Source of the DNA: an uncultured Clostridium sp.
Lineage (GTDB): Bacteria > Bacillota > Clostridia > Oscillospirales > Acutalibacteraceae
Reading direction: 5' to 3'
NCBI GenBank assembly: GCA_958422185.1
Contig: CATZNW010000008.1
Location: forward strand, 1-64,000
Length of the DNA: 64,000 nucleotides
The position numbers and the translations under genes were made by a program. The notes below the pieces were generated by a model. The model did not search any database. It was not told where the DNA came from and was given only the letters and a program-made list of their open reading frames with translations. This document shows, piece by piece, positions 1 through 7,204 of the stretch. The first letter of the stretch is position 1. Each line of letters opens with the position of its first letter.

Positions 1-90
1 GCCCAAAATCAAAGATTTTGACCGCAACGAGAACATTGTAACACAGCGTTCGGCGACAGTTCCGCCTCACACTTGTGGTAAAATCAAACA

Positions 91-123
91 GGGAATGGAG
101 CGCTTGCCCCGTTCCCGTTTTGC
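91..123 (+). terminator. possible terminator hairpin upstream of purA
   Basis: An inverted repeat (GGGAATGG against CCGTTCCC, one G-T wobble) is followed by a short T run. It could end transcription from a gene left of the window. A second small hairpin (ACGAAA/TTTCGT) lies at about 132-153. The rest of 1-172 shows no gene that I can support. The T run is only four bases, so the call is weak. Confidence 0.3.
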
Positions 124-178
124 GCGCAGTAAACGAAAAGCGTCTGCTTTCGTATTTTAGTGATAGGAGAATTTGATT

Positions 179-1459
179 ATGGTTAGAGCAATAGTCGGTG
201 CCAACTGGGGCGATGAAGGTAAGGGCAAAATTACCGATATGTTCGCGCAAAAGGCGGATATAGTTATCCGCTTTCAGGGCGGCGCCAACGCAGGCCACAC
301 AATTATAAACGAGCACGGCAGGTTTGCGTTGCATCTTATGCCAAGCGGTGTTTTCAGCAAAAATACTGTTTGTATAATAGGCAACGGCGTTGCGCTTGAT
401 ATTGGCAAGTTTATAAATGAGCTTAAAGGTATAAAAAATGCGGGCTTTGATCCGAAATTGCTTGTTTCAGAACGCTGCCAGATTCTTATGCCCTATCATA
501 TCAAACTGGATGAGTATGAAGAAGAACGACTCGGCAAAGCCGCTTTCGGCTCAACAAAAAGCGGTATCGCGCCGTTCTTTGCAGATAAATACTCAAAGAT
601 AGGCATTCAGGTAAACGAACTTTTTGACGATGAGGTCCTTAAAGCCAAACTCAGGAATATCTGCACCCTTAAAAATTTAACCCTTAAGTATGTATATAAC
701 AAGCCTCTGCTTGATGAAGAGGAGCTTTATAACATCTGTATGGAATATAAAAAAGAGATAGAGCCTTTTGTCTGCGATACGCATACCTATATTCAGAATG
801 CGATCAAAGAGGGAAAGGAGATCTTGCTTGAGGGTCAGCTCGGTACTCTTAAGGATCCGGATTTCGGCATCTATCCTATGGTCACTTCTTCATCAACGCT
901 TGCAGGTTATGGCTGCGTTGGCGCGGGTATCCCTGCCAATGAAATAAAGGATATCGTTGTTGTTACCAAGGCATATTCAAGCGCTGTCGGCGCGGGCGAA
1001 TTCGTTTCAGAGATCCTTGATGAGGATGAGGCGCAGGAACTTCGTATACACGGCGGCGATAAGGGCGAGTTCGGCGCAACTACCGGAAGACCGCGCCGCG
1101 TTGGTTGGTTTGACTGCGTTGCAACGCGCTACGGCGTAGAGTGTCAGGGCGCTACGCAGGTGGTTATGACGGCTCTGGACTGCCTTTCCTATCTTGAGGA
1201 GATCAAAGTCTGTGTCGGCTATGAGCTGAACGGAGAAGTCGTTAAGTATTTCCCCACCACGCCGTCTCTAAAAAAATGCAAGCCTGTTTATAAAACACTT
1301 AAAGGCTGGCACTGCGATATTAGGGGTATCAGAAATTATGAGGATCTCCCGCAGGAAACAAGAGACTATGTTGAATTCATTGAAAAAGAAATCGGTCACC
1401 CGATTACTATGGTCTCAAACGGCCCCGAGCGCGAGGCTATTATATATAGGAATAAATAA
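179..1459 (+). CDS. purA: adenylosuccinate synthetase
   Basis: PurA joins IMP and aspartate using GTP, the first step from IMP to AMP, in the cytosol. The N-terminus carries the conserved GANWGDEGKGK phosphate-binding loop. Later family blocks include QGGANAGHT, the LEGQLGTLKD segment and the GEFGATTGRPRRVGW substrate loop near the middle. At 426 residues it matches the family length of about 425-430. An in-frame TTG at 173 is only 3 bases from the AGGAG motif at 165-169. The ATG at 179 has normal spacing and gives the usual MVRAIVG start, so I chose it. A hairpin terminator follows, so it is probably its own transcription unit. Guanylate genes guaA and guaB are elsewhere in the window. Confidence 0.97.
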   Translation: MVRAIVGANWGDEGKGKITDMFAQKADIVIRFQGGANAGHTIINEHGRFALHLMPSGVFSKNTVCIIGNGVALDIGKFINELKGIKNAGFDPKLLVSERCQILMPYHIKLDEYEEERLGKAAFGSTKSGIAPFFADKYSKIGIQVNELFDDEVLKAKLRNICTLKNLTLKYVYNKPLLDEEELYNICMEYKKEIEPFVCDTHTYIQNAIKEGKEILLEGQLGTLKDPDFGIYPMVTSSSTLAGYGCVGAGIPANEIKDIVVVTKAYSSAVGAGEFVSEILDEDEAQELRIHGGDKGEFGATTGRPRRVGWFDCVATRYGVECQGATQVVMTALDCLSYLEEIKVCVGYELNGEVVKYFPTTPSLKKCKPVYKTLKGWHCDIRGIRNYEDLPQETRDYVEFIEKEIGHPITMVSNGPEREAIIYRNK

Positions 1460-1464
1460 AAACA

Positions 1465-1496
1465 AAACTCCGCTCTGTTCAGAACGGAGTTTTTTG
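1465..1496 (+). terminator. rho-independent terminator of purA
   Basis: The inverted repeat ACTCCG/CGGAGT, extended by an inner CTG/CAG, is followed directly by six T residues. It sits 6 bases after the purA stop. Confidence 0.85.
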
Positions 1497-1543
1497 ATTT
1501 TTAACCTGCGAGTCATGAATTTTGAATTGTTTGCTTTACAGGG

Positions 1544-1572
1544 TTGAATTAGATTTCCAAATTGTTTATAAT
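1544..1572 (+). promoter_or_regulatory. sigma-A promoter for guaA
   Basis: TTGAAT at 1544-1549 and TATAAT at 1567-1572 are separated by 17 bases and end about 36 bases before the guaA start. This fits a primary sigma factor promoter. No purine riboswitch fold was visible in the short leader. Confidence 0.65.
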
Positions 1573-1608
1573 ATTATCTCTAAATGATTCTTTATAGGGA
1601 GGTTTCTT

Positions 1609-3135
1609 ATGGAAAAAATTCTTGTTCTTGATTTCGGCGGTCAGTATAATCAGCTTATTGCGCGGCGTGTGCGCGATAACCATGTTTACGCGGAAATTCT
1701 TCCCTATACCACGCCGCTGGAGGAAATAAAAAACAACGGCTATAAGGGCATCATTTTTACGGGCGGTCCGAATTCGGTGTATGATAGTAGTTCGCCGCAC
1801 TATACGGCGGATATACTTGAACTTGGAATTCCCGTGCTGGGTATTTGTTACGGATGCCAGCTTATTGCCTGGATGCTCGGCGGAAAGGTAGAGACAGCTC
1901 CTGTTTCCGAATACGGCAAGATAGAACTTCACGCCAAGGACTCTCCGATTTTTAAAGACGTGCCGGAAAGCAGTACGGTATGGATGAGCCACACGGATTA
2001 TATTTCAGGGCCTCCGCAGGGATTTGAAACTGTCGGCTTTACAAACGACTGCCCTTGTGCGGCAATGCAGAATACGCAGAAAAAAATTTATGCCGTTCAG
2101 TTTCACCCGGAGGTAACACACAGCGAGTACGGGATGAAAATGCTACATAATTTTCTTTATGACGTCTGTGGCTGTTCCGGCGACTGGGTTATGGATAATT
2201 TTATAGAAACAACCGTTGAAAAACTGCGTGAGCAGATCGGTGATAAAAATGTTATTCTCGGGCTTTCTGGCGGCGTGGATTCTTCCGTTGCAGCCGGCCT
2301 CCTTTCAAGAGCGGTAGGCAAACAACTCACCTGTGTGTTTGTAGATCAGGGACTAATGAGGAAAAATGAAGGCGATTTCGTAGAAAACACTTTCACCAGC
2401 CTTTTTGATATGAATTTCGTCCGTGTCAATTGCGCGGACAGATTCCTTTCCGCCCTCAAAGGCGTTACGGATCCTGAGGAAAAAAGAAATATTATAGGTA
2501 CGGAATTCTTCAATGTTTTCTGGGACGAGATCAGAAAACAGCAGGATAAAGGCTTTTTTGCGCAGGGAACGATATATCCGGACTGTATAGAGAGCGGCAA
2601 GGGTGACGCTGCGGTTATAAAAACGCATCATAACCGCGTAAAAATGCCTGATGATGTTCAGTTTCTCGGCGTTATAGAGCCGCTTTGCGATCTGTTTAAA
2701 GACGAGGTGCGCAGAGTCGGGGAAAAACTGGGTATTCCAAAGGAACTCGTATGGCGTCAGCCGTTCCCCGGCCCGGGTCTCGGCGTGCGCGTTATCGGTG
2801 AGCTCACGGCCGATAAGATCAAAGTTCTCCAGGATGCTGACTGGGTGCTCCGTGATGAAATGAAGAAAAACGGTTATGAAAAAAATCTGGCTCAGTTTTT
2901 CTGCGTTCTTCCTAATGTGCAGACTGTCGGCGTAATGGGCGACCACAGAACTTATGACCATCTTATAGCCATCAGAGCCGTTACAACGGACGACTTTATG
3001 ACTGCTGATTGGGCGAAGATACCGTATGATATTCTCGCAAAAGTGTCCAACCGCATTACAAATGAGGTCGAGCACGTTAACCGCGTAGTCTATGACATAA
3101 CGTCAAAACCCCCCGGCACTGTCGAGTGGGAATGA
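1609..3135 (+). CDS. guaA: GMP synthase (glutamine-hydrolysing)
   Basis: GuaA aminates XMP to GMP with ATP and glutamine. The N-terminal class I amidotransferase domain (about 1-190) shows GICYG with nucleophile Cys80 and a QFHPE motif. The ATP-pyrophosphatase domain follows with the PP-loop LGLSGGVDSS, and the C-terminal dimerisation domain ends in the typical KPPGTVEWE. Its 508 residues are normal. The ATG at 1609 follows AGGGAGG. The last codons GAG TGG GAA are the left attachment core of an integrated element (3124-19181), so the final bases and TGA stop may be supplied by the element while the protein end is preserved. Confidence 0.97.
   Translation: MEKILVLDFGGQYNQLIARRVRDNHVYAEILPYTTPLEEIKNNGYKGIIFTGGPNSVYDSSSPHYTADILELGIPVLGICYGCQLIAWMLGGKVETAPVSEYGKIELHAKDSPIFKDVPESSTVWMSHTDYISGPPQGFETVGFTNDCPCAAMQNTQKKIYAVQFHPEVTHSEYGMKMLHNFLYDVCGCSGDWVMDNFIETTVEKLREQIGDKNVILGLSGGVDSSVAAGLLSRAVGKQLTCVFVDQGLMRKNEGDFVENTFTSLFDMNFVRVNCADRFLSALKGVTDPEEKRNIIGTEFFNVFWDEIRKQQDKGFFAQGTIYPDCIESGKGDAAVIKTHHNRVKMPDDVQFLGVIEPLCDLFKDEVRRVGEKLGIPKELVWRQPFPGPGLGVRVIGELTADKIKVLQDADWVLRDEMKKNGYEKNLAQFFCVLPNVQTVGVMGDHRTYDHLIAIRAVTTDDFMTADWAKIPYDILAKVSNRITNEVEHVNRVVYDITSKPPGTVEWE
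3124..3133 (+). repeat. attL core in the guaA 3' end
   Basis: GAGTGGGAAT covers codons E-W-E and the first base of the guaA stop. It is identical to the copy at 19172-19181. The true crossover may extend a few bases further, but the flanks diverge. Confidence 0.8.
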
Positions 3136-3145
3136 TAAACTGAAG

Positions 3146-3181
3146 CGAAAAAAGCCCGTAACCAAGCGGCTTTGCGGGTTT
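3146..3181 (-). terminator. minus-strand terminator at the element's left edge
   Basis: A 7-bp stem (AAGCCCG/CGGGTTT, one wobble) has its run of six T on the minus strand (plus-strand A run at 3148-3153). It would stop leftward transcription from the element's repressor before it enters guaA antisense. It may also end guaA mRNA in the other direction, but the T run there is poor. Confidence 0.55.
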
Positions 3182-3193
3182 CACATTCCCATT

Positions 3194-3223
3194 TTGATAA
3201 CGATTTGATAACACCTTGATAAT
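3194..3223 (+). repeat. three 11-bp tandem TTGATAA(C/T) repeats, candidate integrase arm sites
   Basis: TTGATAAC at 3194 and 3205 and TTGATAAT at 3216 are spaced exactly 11 bp, one helical turn. The same octamer occurs at the right end of the element at 19063-19070, and inverted at 19042-19049. Tyrosine integrases with an N-terminal arm-binding domain use short direct repeats inside both element ends, so these are likely arm-type sites. This role is inferred. Confidence 0.6.
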
Positions 3224-3287
3224 CGTAATTATTCTGTATACCTGACGGATTGCAGGTACAAGAATAATAAAACATATATCTATAATT

Positions 3288-3327
3288 AAAGACCTTACTG
3301 ATATTTATATCAGCAAGGTCTTTTTCT
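3288..3327. terminator. bidirectional terminator after the repressor gene
   Basis: A long hairpin (AAGACCTT and CTGATA arms, with one mismatch) has A and T runs on either side. It lies just downstream of the leftward repressor gene and can work in both directions. Confidence 0.7.
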
Positions 3328-3332
3328 TTTAT

Positions 3333-3839
3333 TTATTCGGTTTGTGTACTTTTCCATTTCTTCTTTGGTGCGTGTTTTCCGCAATCGTCGATGGTATCGG
3401 GCCAATTTAGTTTCCATTCAAGATATTCTTTTTCCGTGATTTCACCTGCCCAATATTGCTCCATTCTGACTTTCCATTCTTTCATACAGGAATTAATAAA
3501 CTCATTGGTAAATTCAATACCTCTATACGCCTCTCCCGGCAAACTTTCATCAGGAGTTTCTCTTATCCTTATATGGAAATTATCTTCAATATCAAAAAGA
3601 GCAAACATCAGATCTTCGCCATAAACACTGTCTTGGTCAACTTTTAAGCTCTTAACATTGATATCCAAAACCTCAGCCATTTTGTTCAGCAAATCATTTT
3701 TGGGATTTCTCGTATCATTTTCATACTGAGCAACCCTTACATCGGCAGACTTTTCTTCAAAACCTAATAATATACCAAACTGCTTTTGAGTTAAACCCCT
3801 TTGGAGTCTTGCCCTTCTGATTTTTGTACCTGTAGTCAT
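3333..3839 (-). CDS. XRE-family repressor of the integrated element
   Basis: This 168-residue protein has an N-terminal helix-turn-helix of the Xre/Cro type (GTKIRRARLQRGLTQKQFG, then VAQYENDTRNP), followed by a C-terminal region without a recognised fold. I start it at the ATG at 3839, preceded by AGGAGAG. A longer frame to 3947 would run back over the promoter and operators. It is transcribed away from the excisionase-integrase operon. The shared control region has several AGCAAA/TTTGCT palindromes, one inside each promoter spacer, so it probably represses both itself and the mobility genes. No peptidase motif for self-cleavage is visible, so the induction signal is unknown. Confidence 0.8.
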   Translation of the reverse strand: MTTGTKIRRARLQRGLTQKQFGILLGFEEKSADVRVAQYENDTRNPKNDLLNKMAEVLDINVKSLKVDQDSVYGEDLMFALFDIEDNFHIRIRETPDESLPGEAYRGIEFTNEFINSCMKEWKVRMEQYWAGEITEKEYLEWKLNWPDTIDDCGKHAPKKKWKSTQTE

Positions 3840-3875
3840 TATTAATCTCTCCTGTGAATTTGTAATTACAAAATG

Positions 3876-3905
3876 AATATAACATATTTGCTTAGTGTGT
3901 GTCAA
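3876..3905 (-). promoter_or_regulatory. leftward sigma-A promoter of the repressor with operator half-site
   Basis: On the minus strand, TTGACA (3900-3905) and TATATT (3876-3881) are 18 bases apart. The spacer contains TAAGCAAAT, a half-site of the operator palindrome found next door. This arrangement indicates autoregulation. Confidence 0.6.
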
Positions 3906-3914
3906 TGGAATCAT

Positions 3915-3926
3915 AGCAAGTTTGCT
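3915..3926. promoter_or_regulatory. operator copy AGCAAGTTTGCT
   Basis: A near-perfect 12-bp palindrome between the two divergent promoters. It differs at one central base from the perfect copy at 3956-3967. Confidence 0.55.
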
Positions 3927-3947
3927 TAAGTTTTTTTTGCAAACCAC

Positions 3948-3976
3948 TTGACAATAGCAAATTTGCTTAGTATAAT
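3948..3976 (+). promoter_or_regulatory. strong rightward promoter with operator in the spacer
   Basis: Consensus TTGACA (3948-3953) and TATAAT (3971-3976) have a 17-bp spacer. The spacer contains the perfect 12-bp palindrome AGCAAATTTGCT (3956-3967). Repressor bound there would block RNA polymerase and keep xis, int and the downstream mobility genes off. Confidence 0.8.
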
Positions 3977-3983
3977 CAAATTG

Positions 3984-4013
3984 GTAACACTAAGCATTTA
4001 TGCTTAGTGTTAC
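3984..4013. promoter_or_regulatory. 14-bp perfect inverted repeat in the leader of the xis-int operon
   Basis: GTAACACTAAGCAT and ATGCTTAGTGTTAC are separated by two bases, just after the start of transcription expected from the promoter at 3948. Its core (AAGCAT/ATGCTT) resembles the operator half-site. It may be a second operator or an mRNA hairpin. Confidence 0.55.
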
Positions 4014-4032
4014 ACAGAAAGGTGGTGAGAAT

Positions 4033-4218
4033 ATGAAAAGTAACTTTTTATCAGCTGAAGATGTTGCAAAAGAGCTCAGCGTTTCTAAAACTTATGCATA
4101 CAGGATTATCCGTCAGCTTAATGGAGAACTTACCGAAAAAGGATACATTACAGTTTCGGGAAGAATAAACCGCAAATATTTCAGCGAAAGACTTTATGGC
4201 ATAGAACAGGAGGATTAA
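4033..4218 (+). CDS. excisionase-like small helix-turn-helix protein
   Basis: A 61-residue protein with a winged HTH-type segment (LSAEDVAKELSVSKTYAYRI) typical of the small DNA-binding proteins that sit before tyrosine integrases. The ATG at 4033 follows GGTGGTGAG; an ATG at 4000 lies inside the inverted repeat and has no ribosome binding site. It ends one base before int. By position it should bend DNA at the attachment sites and favour excision, but its small size and general HTH fold leave a purely regulatory role possible. Confidence 0.7.
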   Translation: MKSNFLSAEDVAKELSVSKTYAYRIIRQLNGELTEKGYITVSGRINRKYFSERLYGIEQED

Positions 4219-4219
4219 A

Positions 4220-5317
4220 ATGCCGATATTTAAAAACAAGCAAAACCGCACCTGGTATGTTATGACACGATACACCGACTGGAAAGGTGAACGCAAACAA
4301 AAATGTAAGCGTGGCTTTTCCACAAGGGCGGAAGCTGTTAAATGGGAAATGACATTTCAGCAGCAGTGCAGCGCTGATATGGATATGACCTTTGAAGCTT
4401 TTGTGGAATTGTATATCAGGGATATTAAACCGAGATTAAAGGAAACAACCTGGCTTACAAAAAAGCACATAATCGACACAAAACTTTTACCCTATTTTGC
4501 AAATAAGAAAATAAGCGAAATAACGCCCAAAGATGTTATCGTTTGGCAAAACGAGCTTATTTCACACCGTGACGAAAATCACAAACCCTACTCGCAAACA
4601 TATCTTAAAACCGTCCATAACCAGTTAAGCGCCATTATGAACCACGCCGTAAGATTTTATGACCTGCGCTCTAACCCGGCGGCAAAAGCAGGCAATATGG
4701 GAACGGAAGAAAGGGTGGAAATGTCCTTTTGGACAAAGGAAGAATATCTTAAATTTGCCGAAGTGATGATGGACAAACCTGTTTCATATTACGCTTTTGA
4801 AATGCTCTACTGGTGCGGACTTCGTGTAGGAGAGCTGCTGGCTCTTACTCCTGCTGACTTTGATTTTCAAAAGAAAACAGTAAGCATAACGAAATCATAT
4901 CAGCGGCTGCACGGTGAAGATGTTATAACTACACCTAAAACGAAAAAGAGTAACCGCACCATTCAAATGCCGGATTTCCTTTGTGATGAAATGCAGGACT
5001 ATTTCAGTCAGATATACGGACTTAACAAGAAAGACCGTATATTCACAATCACCAAAAGCTATCTTCATCACGAAATGGACAGAGGTTCAAAAGAGGCAGG
5101 AGTAAAGCGTATCAGGATACACGACTTGCGTCACAGTCATATCAGTTTGCTTATTGATATGGGATTTTCAGCAGTTGCTATTGCTGACAGAGTCGGTCAC
5201 GAAAGTATCGATATTACTTACCGCTATGCTCACCTGTTTCCATCAAAGCAAAAGGAAATGGCAAGCAAATTGAACAGCTTTAGAAAGGATGGTGCAAATG
5301 TCGCTGAAGAATGTTGA
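4220..5317 (+). CDS. int: tyrosine recombinase / integrase of the element
   Basis: A 365-residue integrase that would insert and excise the element at the guaA end. The N-terminal about 55 residues look like an arm-binding domain (KNKQNRTWYVMTRYTDWKG). A SAM-like core-binding domain follows (about 56-155), then the catalytic domain. The catalytic set is visible: Arg202 in CGLRVGEL, His301-x-x-Arg304 in HDLRH, His327 in VGHES, and Tyr336 in YRYAHLF. The ATG at 4220 follows AGGAGG. The gene overlaps the start of the next one, so the whole mobility block is probably one operon from 3948. Confidence 0.93.
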   Translation: MPIFKNKQNRTWYVMTRYTDWKGERKQKCKRGFSTRAEAVKWEMTFQQQCSADMDMTFEAFVELYIRDIKPRLKETTWLTKKHIIDTKLLPYFANKKISEITPKDVIVWQNELISHRDENHKPYSQTYLKTVHNQLSAIMNHAVRFYDLRSNPAAKAGNMGTEERVEMSFWTKEEYLKFAEVMMDKPVSYYAFEMLYWCGLRVGELLALTPADFDFQKKTVSITKSYQRLHGEDVITTPKTKKSNRTIQMPDFLCDEMQDYFSQIYGLNKKDRIFTITKSYLHHEMDRGSKEAGVKRIRIHDLRHSHISLLIDMGFSAVAIADRVGHESIDITYRYAHLFPSKQKEMASKLNSFRKDGANVAEEC

Positions 5318-5627
5318 CTCCCACAACAGGTGGAGGAGCAAAACAGTTGCGTTTCGTATGTCTCCTGAAGAAGCAAATCAGCTTGATGTAAATGTTAAAC
5401 TTTCAGGACTTACAAAGCAGGATTATCTTATCCGCCGTTCTCTAAAGCAAGAGATAAAAGTGATAGGTAATCCAAGAGTGTATAAGGCATTAAAAAATCA
5501 AATGAAAGAAATTTTAAAAGAGCTTGAGCGTATTTCAGAAAGTAAAGACATAAGCGATGAACTGCTTGACACTATTGACTTGATTGCCGAAATCCTTAAC
5601 GAAATGAAAGGAGAAAGCAATGAGTGA
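5298..5627 (+). CDS. MobC-like relaxosome accessory protein
   Basis: A 109-residue protein with a ribbon-helix-helix-like N-terminus (KTVAFRMSPEEANQLDVNVK and SGLTKQDYLIRRSL) and a helical, charged C-terminus. Such proteins bind near oriT and help the relaxase nick DNA. The ATG at 5298 follows AGAAAGG and overlaps the end of int in another frame. It overlaps the next gene by 8 bases. The exact family is not certain. Confidence 0.6.
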   Translation: MSLKNVDSHNRWRSKTVAFRMSPEEANQLDVNVKLSGLTKQDYLIRRSLKQEIKVIGNPRVYKALKNQMKEILKELERISESKDISDELLDTIDLIAEILNEMKGESNE

Positions 5628-6762
5628 GCAAATAAAAAAGACTGCTTTTAACTCATCTGCTGGCACAGATGAAAAGCAGTCGCTACTTAATAGCAATAAC
5701 ATTATAACCGAAAACAAAACAAATTACAATACCGATGAAGATATAGACTATTTTGCGGAGTTTAAAAACGAAGTAAGAAAAGACTATATGGAAACTATCA
5801 CAATGGAACAGCTCTATGATATTTCATATATGCCAAAGCTGCCGATAATCGAAGGTGTCTTATACAGAGGATTATATATCTTTGCAGGCGCTTCGAAAGT
5901 CGGCAAGTCATTTGCAATGGCTCAAATCGGGTATCATATCAGCTGTGGTATTGATTTATGGGGCAGAAAAACAAGTCAAGGTACTGTTTTGTACCTTGCT
6001 CTTGAGGACAACTATCAAAGGCTGCAAAACAGACTCAACAAAATGTTCGGAATTGAAACAACTGAGGAGTTTGTTCTTTCAACAGAAGCACACTGTATAG
6101 GAACCGGTCTTGAAGAACAAATAGGCAAATTTGTTTACGAGCACAAGAACACTTCACTTGTAATCATAGACACACTGCAAAAGGTGAGAAACACTGAGGC
6201 AGATAAGTACAACTACTCAACAGACTATCAAACTATAACTGTTTTGAAAAAACTTGCCGACCAATGCAATATTTGCATTTTAGTTGTTCACCATACGAGA
6301 AAGCAAGAGGCTGATGACACATTCGATTCTATATCAGGCACAAACGGACTTCTCGGAGCGGCTGACGGTGCGTTCCTGTTGCAGAAAGAAAAGCGAACAG
6401 GCAACAAAGCAAAGCTGAGCATCACAGGCAGAGACCAGCAAGACCAGTGCCTGCATTTGCAGTTTGATACAGCAAAATGCTTGTGGGAATTGGTAGAAAC
6501 TGAAAGTGAATTTTTTCAGGAGCCGAAAGATGAACTGTTAGAAAAAGTTGCAAAACTTTTGACAATAGATAAACCCAAATTTGAGGGAACGGCAACAGAG
6601 CTGATTGCAATATTAGGAATTGATATTTCAGCAAACGCACTTACCAGGAAACTCAATGTCAACACCTCAAGACTTTACCGTGACTACAATATTTATTACA
6701 AAAGTGAGCGCAGCAGTCAAAAGAGAACAGTTGTTTTAGAACTGATTAATGACGATGTATGA
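5620..6762 (+). CDS. RepA-like AAA (RecA-fold) ATPase
   Basis: A 380-residue ATPase of the AAA_25 / hexameric RepA helicase type. Walker A is GASKVGKSF (about residues 89-97), Walker B is LVIIDTLQKV, and the HHTRK segment resembles the sensor region of RecA-fold helicases (ILVVHHTRK). These proteins unwind origins of small plasmids and occur in mobilizable elements, where they may let the excised circle replicate. Iteron-like repeats overlap and follow its 3' end, supporting a link to replication. No primase domain is visible in the element. Confidence 0.75.
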   Translation: MSEQIKKTAFNSSAGTDEKQSLLNSNNIITENKTNYNTDEDIDYFAEFKNEVRKDYMETITMEQLYDISYMPKLPIIEGVLYRGLYIFAGASKVGKSFAMAQIGYHISCGIDLWGRKTSQGTVLYLALEDNYQRLQNRLNKMFGIETTEEFVLSTEAHCIGTGLEEQIGKFVYEHKNTSLVIIDTLQKVRNTEADKYNYSTDYQTITVLKKLADQCNICILVVHHTRKQEADDTFDSISGTNGLLGAADGAFLLQKEKRTGNKAKLSITGRDQQDQCLHLQFDTAKCLWELVETESEFFQEPKDELLEKVAKLLTIDKPKFEGTATELIAILGIDISANALTRKLNVNTSRLYRDYNIYYKSERSSQKRTVVLELINDDV

Positions 6763-6812
6763 CGATAATGACGGTATTTTATAGGGGGGTAAATATCGTC
6801 ATATATCGTCAC
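6749..6812. repeat. iteron-like ATGACGAT repeats, candidate replication origin or operator
   Basis: ATGACGAT occurs at 6749 and 6759, with a variant ATGACGGT at 6768. The inverse, ATCGTCAT/ATCGTCAC, occurs at 6795 and 6805. Copies within each set are 9-10 bp apart and the two sets face each other across about 20 bases that include a GGGGGG tract. The array follows a RepA-like ATPase gene, as plasmid iterons often do. The alternative is a binding site for a relaxosome protein. Confidence 0.6.
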
Positions 6813-6840
6813 AGCAAAGGACAAAACTGAAATGAAAAAG

Positions 6841-6932
6841 TACAGTCGCAGACTGTAGCCAGCATAGGTTTTGTAAAGCCACGGCAACAAAACCGGACGG
6901 CACAGCCGAAAGGGGTTCCCCTTTAACCCCTT
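6841..6932. other. oriT-like cluster of hairpins upstream of the relaxase operon
   Basis: Three perfect inverted repeats follow each other: TACAGTC/GACTGTA (6841-6857, 3-base loop), GGTTTTGT/ACAAAACC (6867-6894) and AAGGGGTT/AACCCCTT (6910-6932), the last overlapping a second pair AAAGGGG/CCCCTTT (6909-6924). The region is noncoding and sits immediately before a MobC-like gene and the relaxase, the normal place for an origin of transfer. The nick site cannot be named from sequence alone. Confidence 0.55.
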
Positions 6933-6949
6933 GAAACGAAAGGACAATT

Positions 6950-7204
6950 ATGAGAGAAAGGAACAAATCGATTAACATAAGAGTAACAGAGGAAGAAAAG
7001 AGAAAACTTCACTCTATGGCTAAAAAATCAGGGCTGTCATTATCGGCGTATTTGATTAAATCCGGGTTTAATCAGCAGATAAAACCTGCACCGAGCAAGC
7101 ACCTTAAAGAAGCTTATGAAATCATTTGCAGTATGAATAATCCGCAGTTAAATGATGCTGCCAAACTGATTTTAAAAGCCTATTACGGAGAGGATGAAAG
7201 CTAA
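6950..7204 (+). CDS. small RHH / MobC-like protein
   Basis: An 84-residue protein with a ribbon-helix-helix start (NKSINIRVTEEEKRKLHSMA and KKSGLSLSAYLIKSG). It overlaps the relaxase start by one base (TAATG), so the two are translated together. It most likely binds the adjacent oriT-like region and positions the relaxase. The ATG at 6950 follows AAAGGAC. Confidence 0.7.
   Translation: MRERNKSINIRVTEEEKRKLHSMAKKSGLSLSAYLIKSGFNQQIKPAPSKHLKEAYEIICSMNNPQLNDAAKLILKAYYGEDES

Noticed and set aside
2..160. An open frame of about 50 codons before purA
   Set aside because: It is rich in Arg and Ser, crosses the hairpins at 91-153, has no start inside the window and matches no family end that I know. 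Its codon pattern does not look like that of neighbouring genes.
2353..3075. A 240-codon frame antisense to guaA
   Set aside because: It is the mirror of a well-conserved gene, has no ribosome binding site and no domain.
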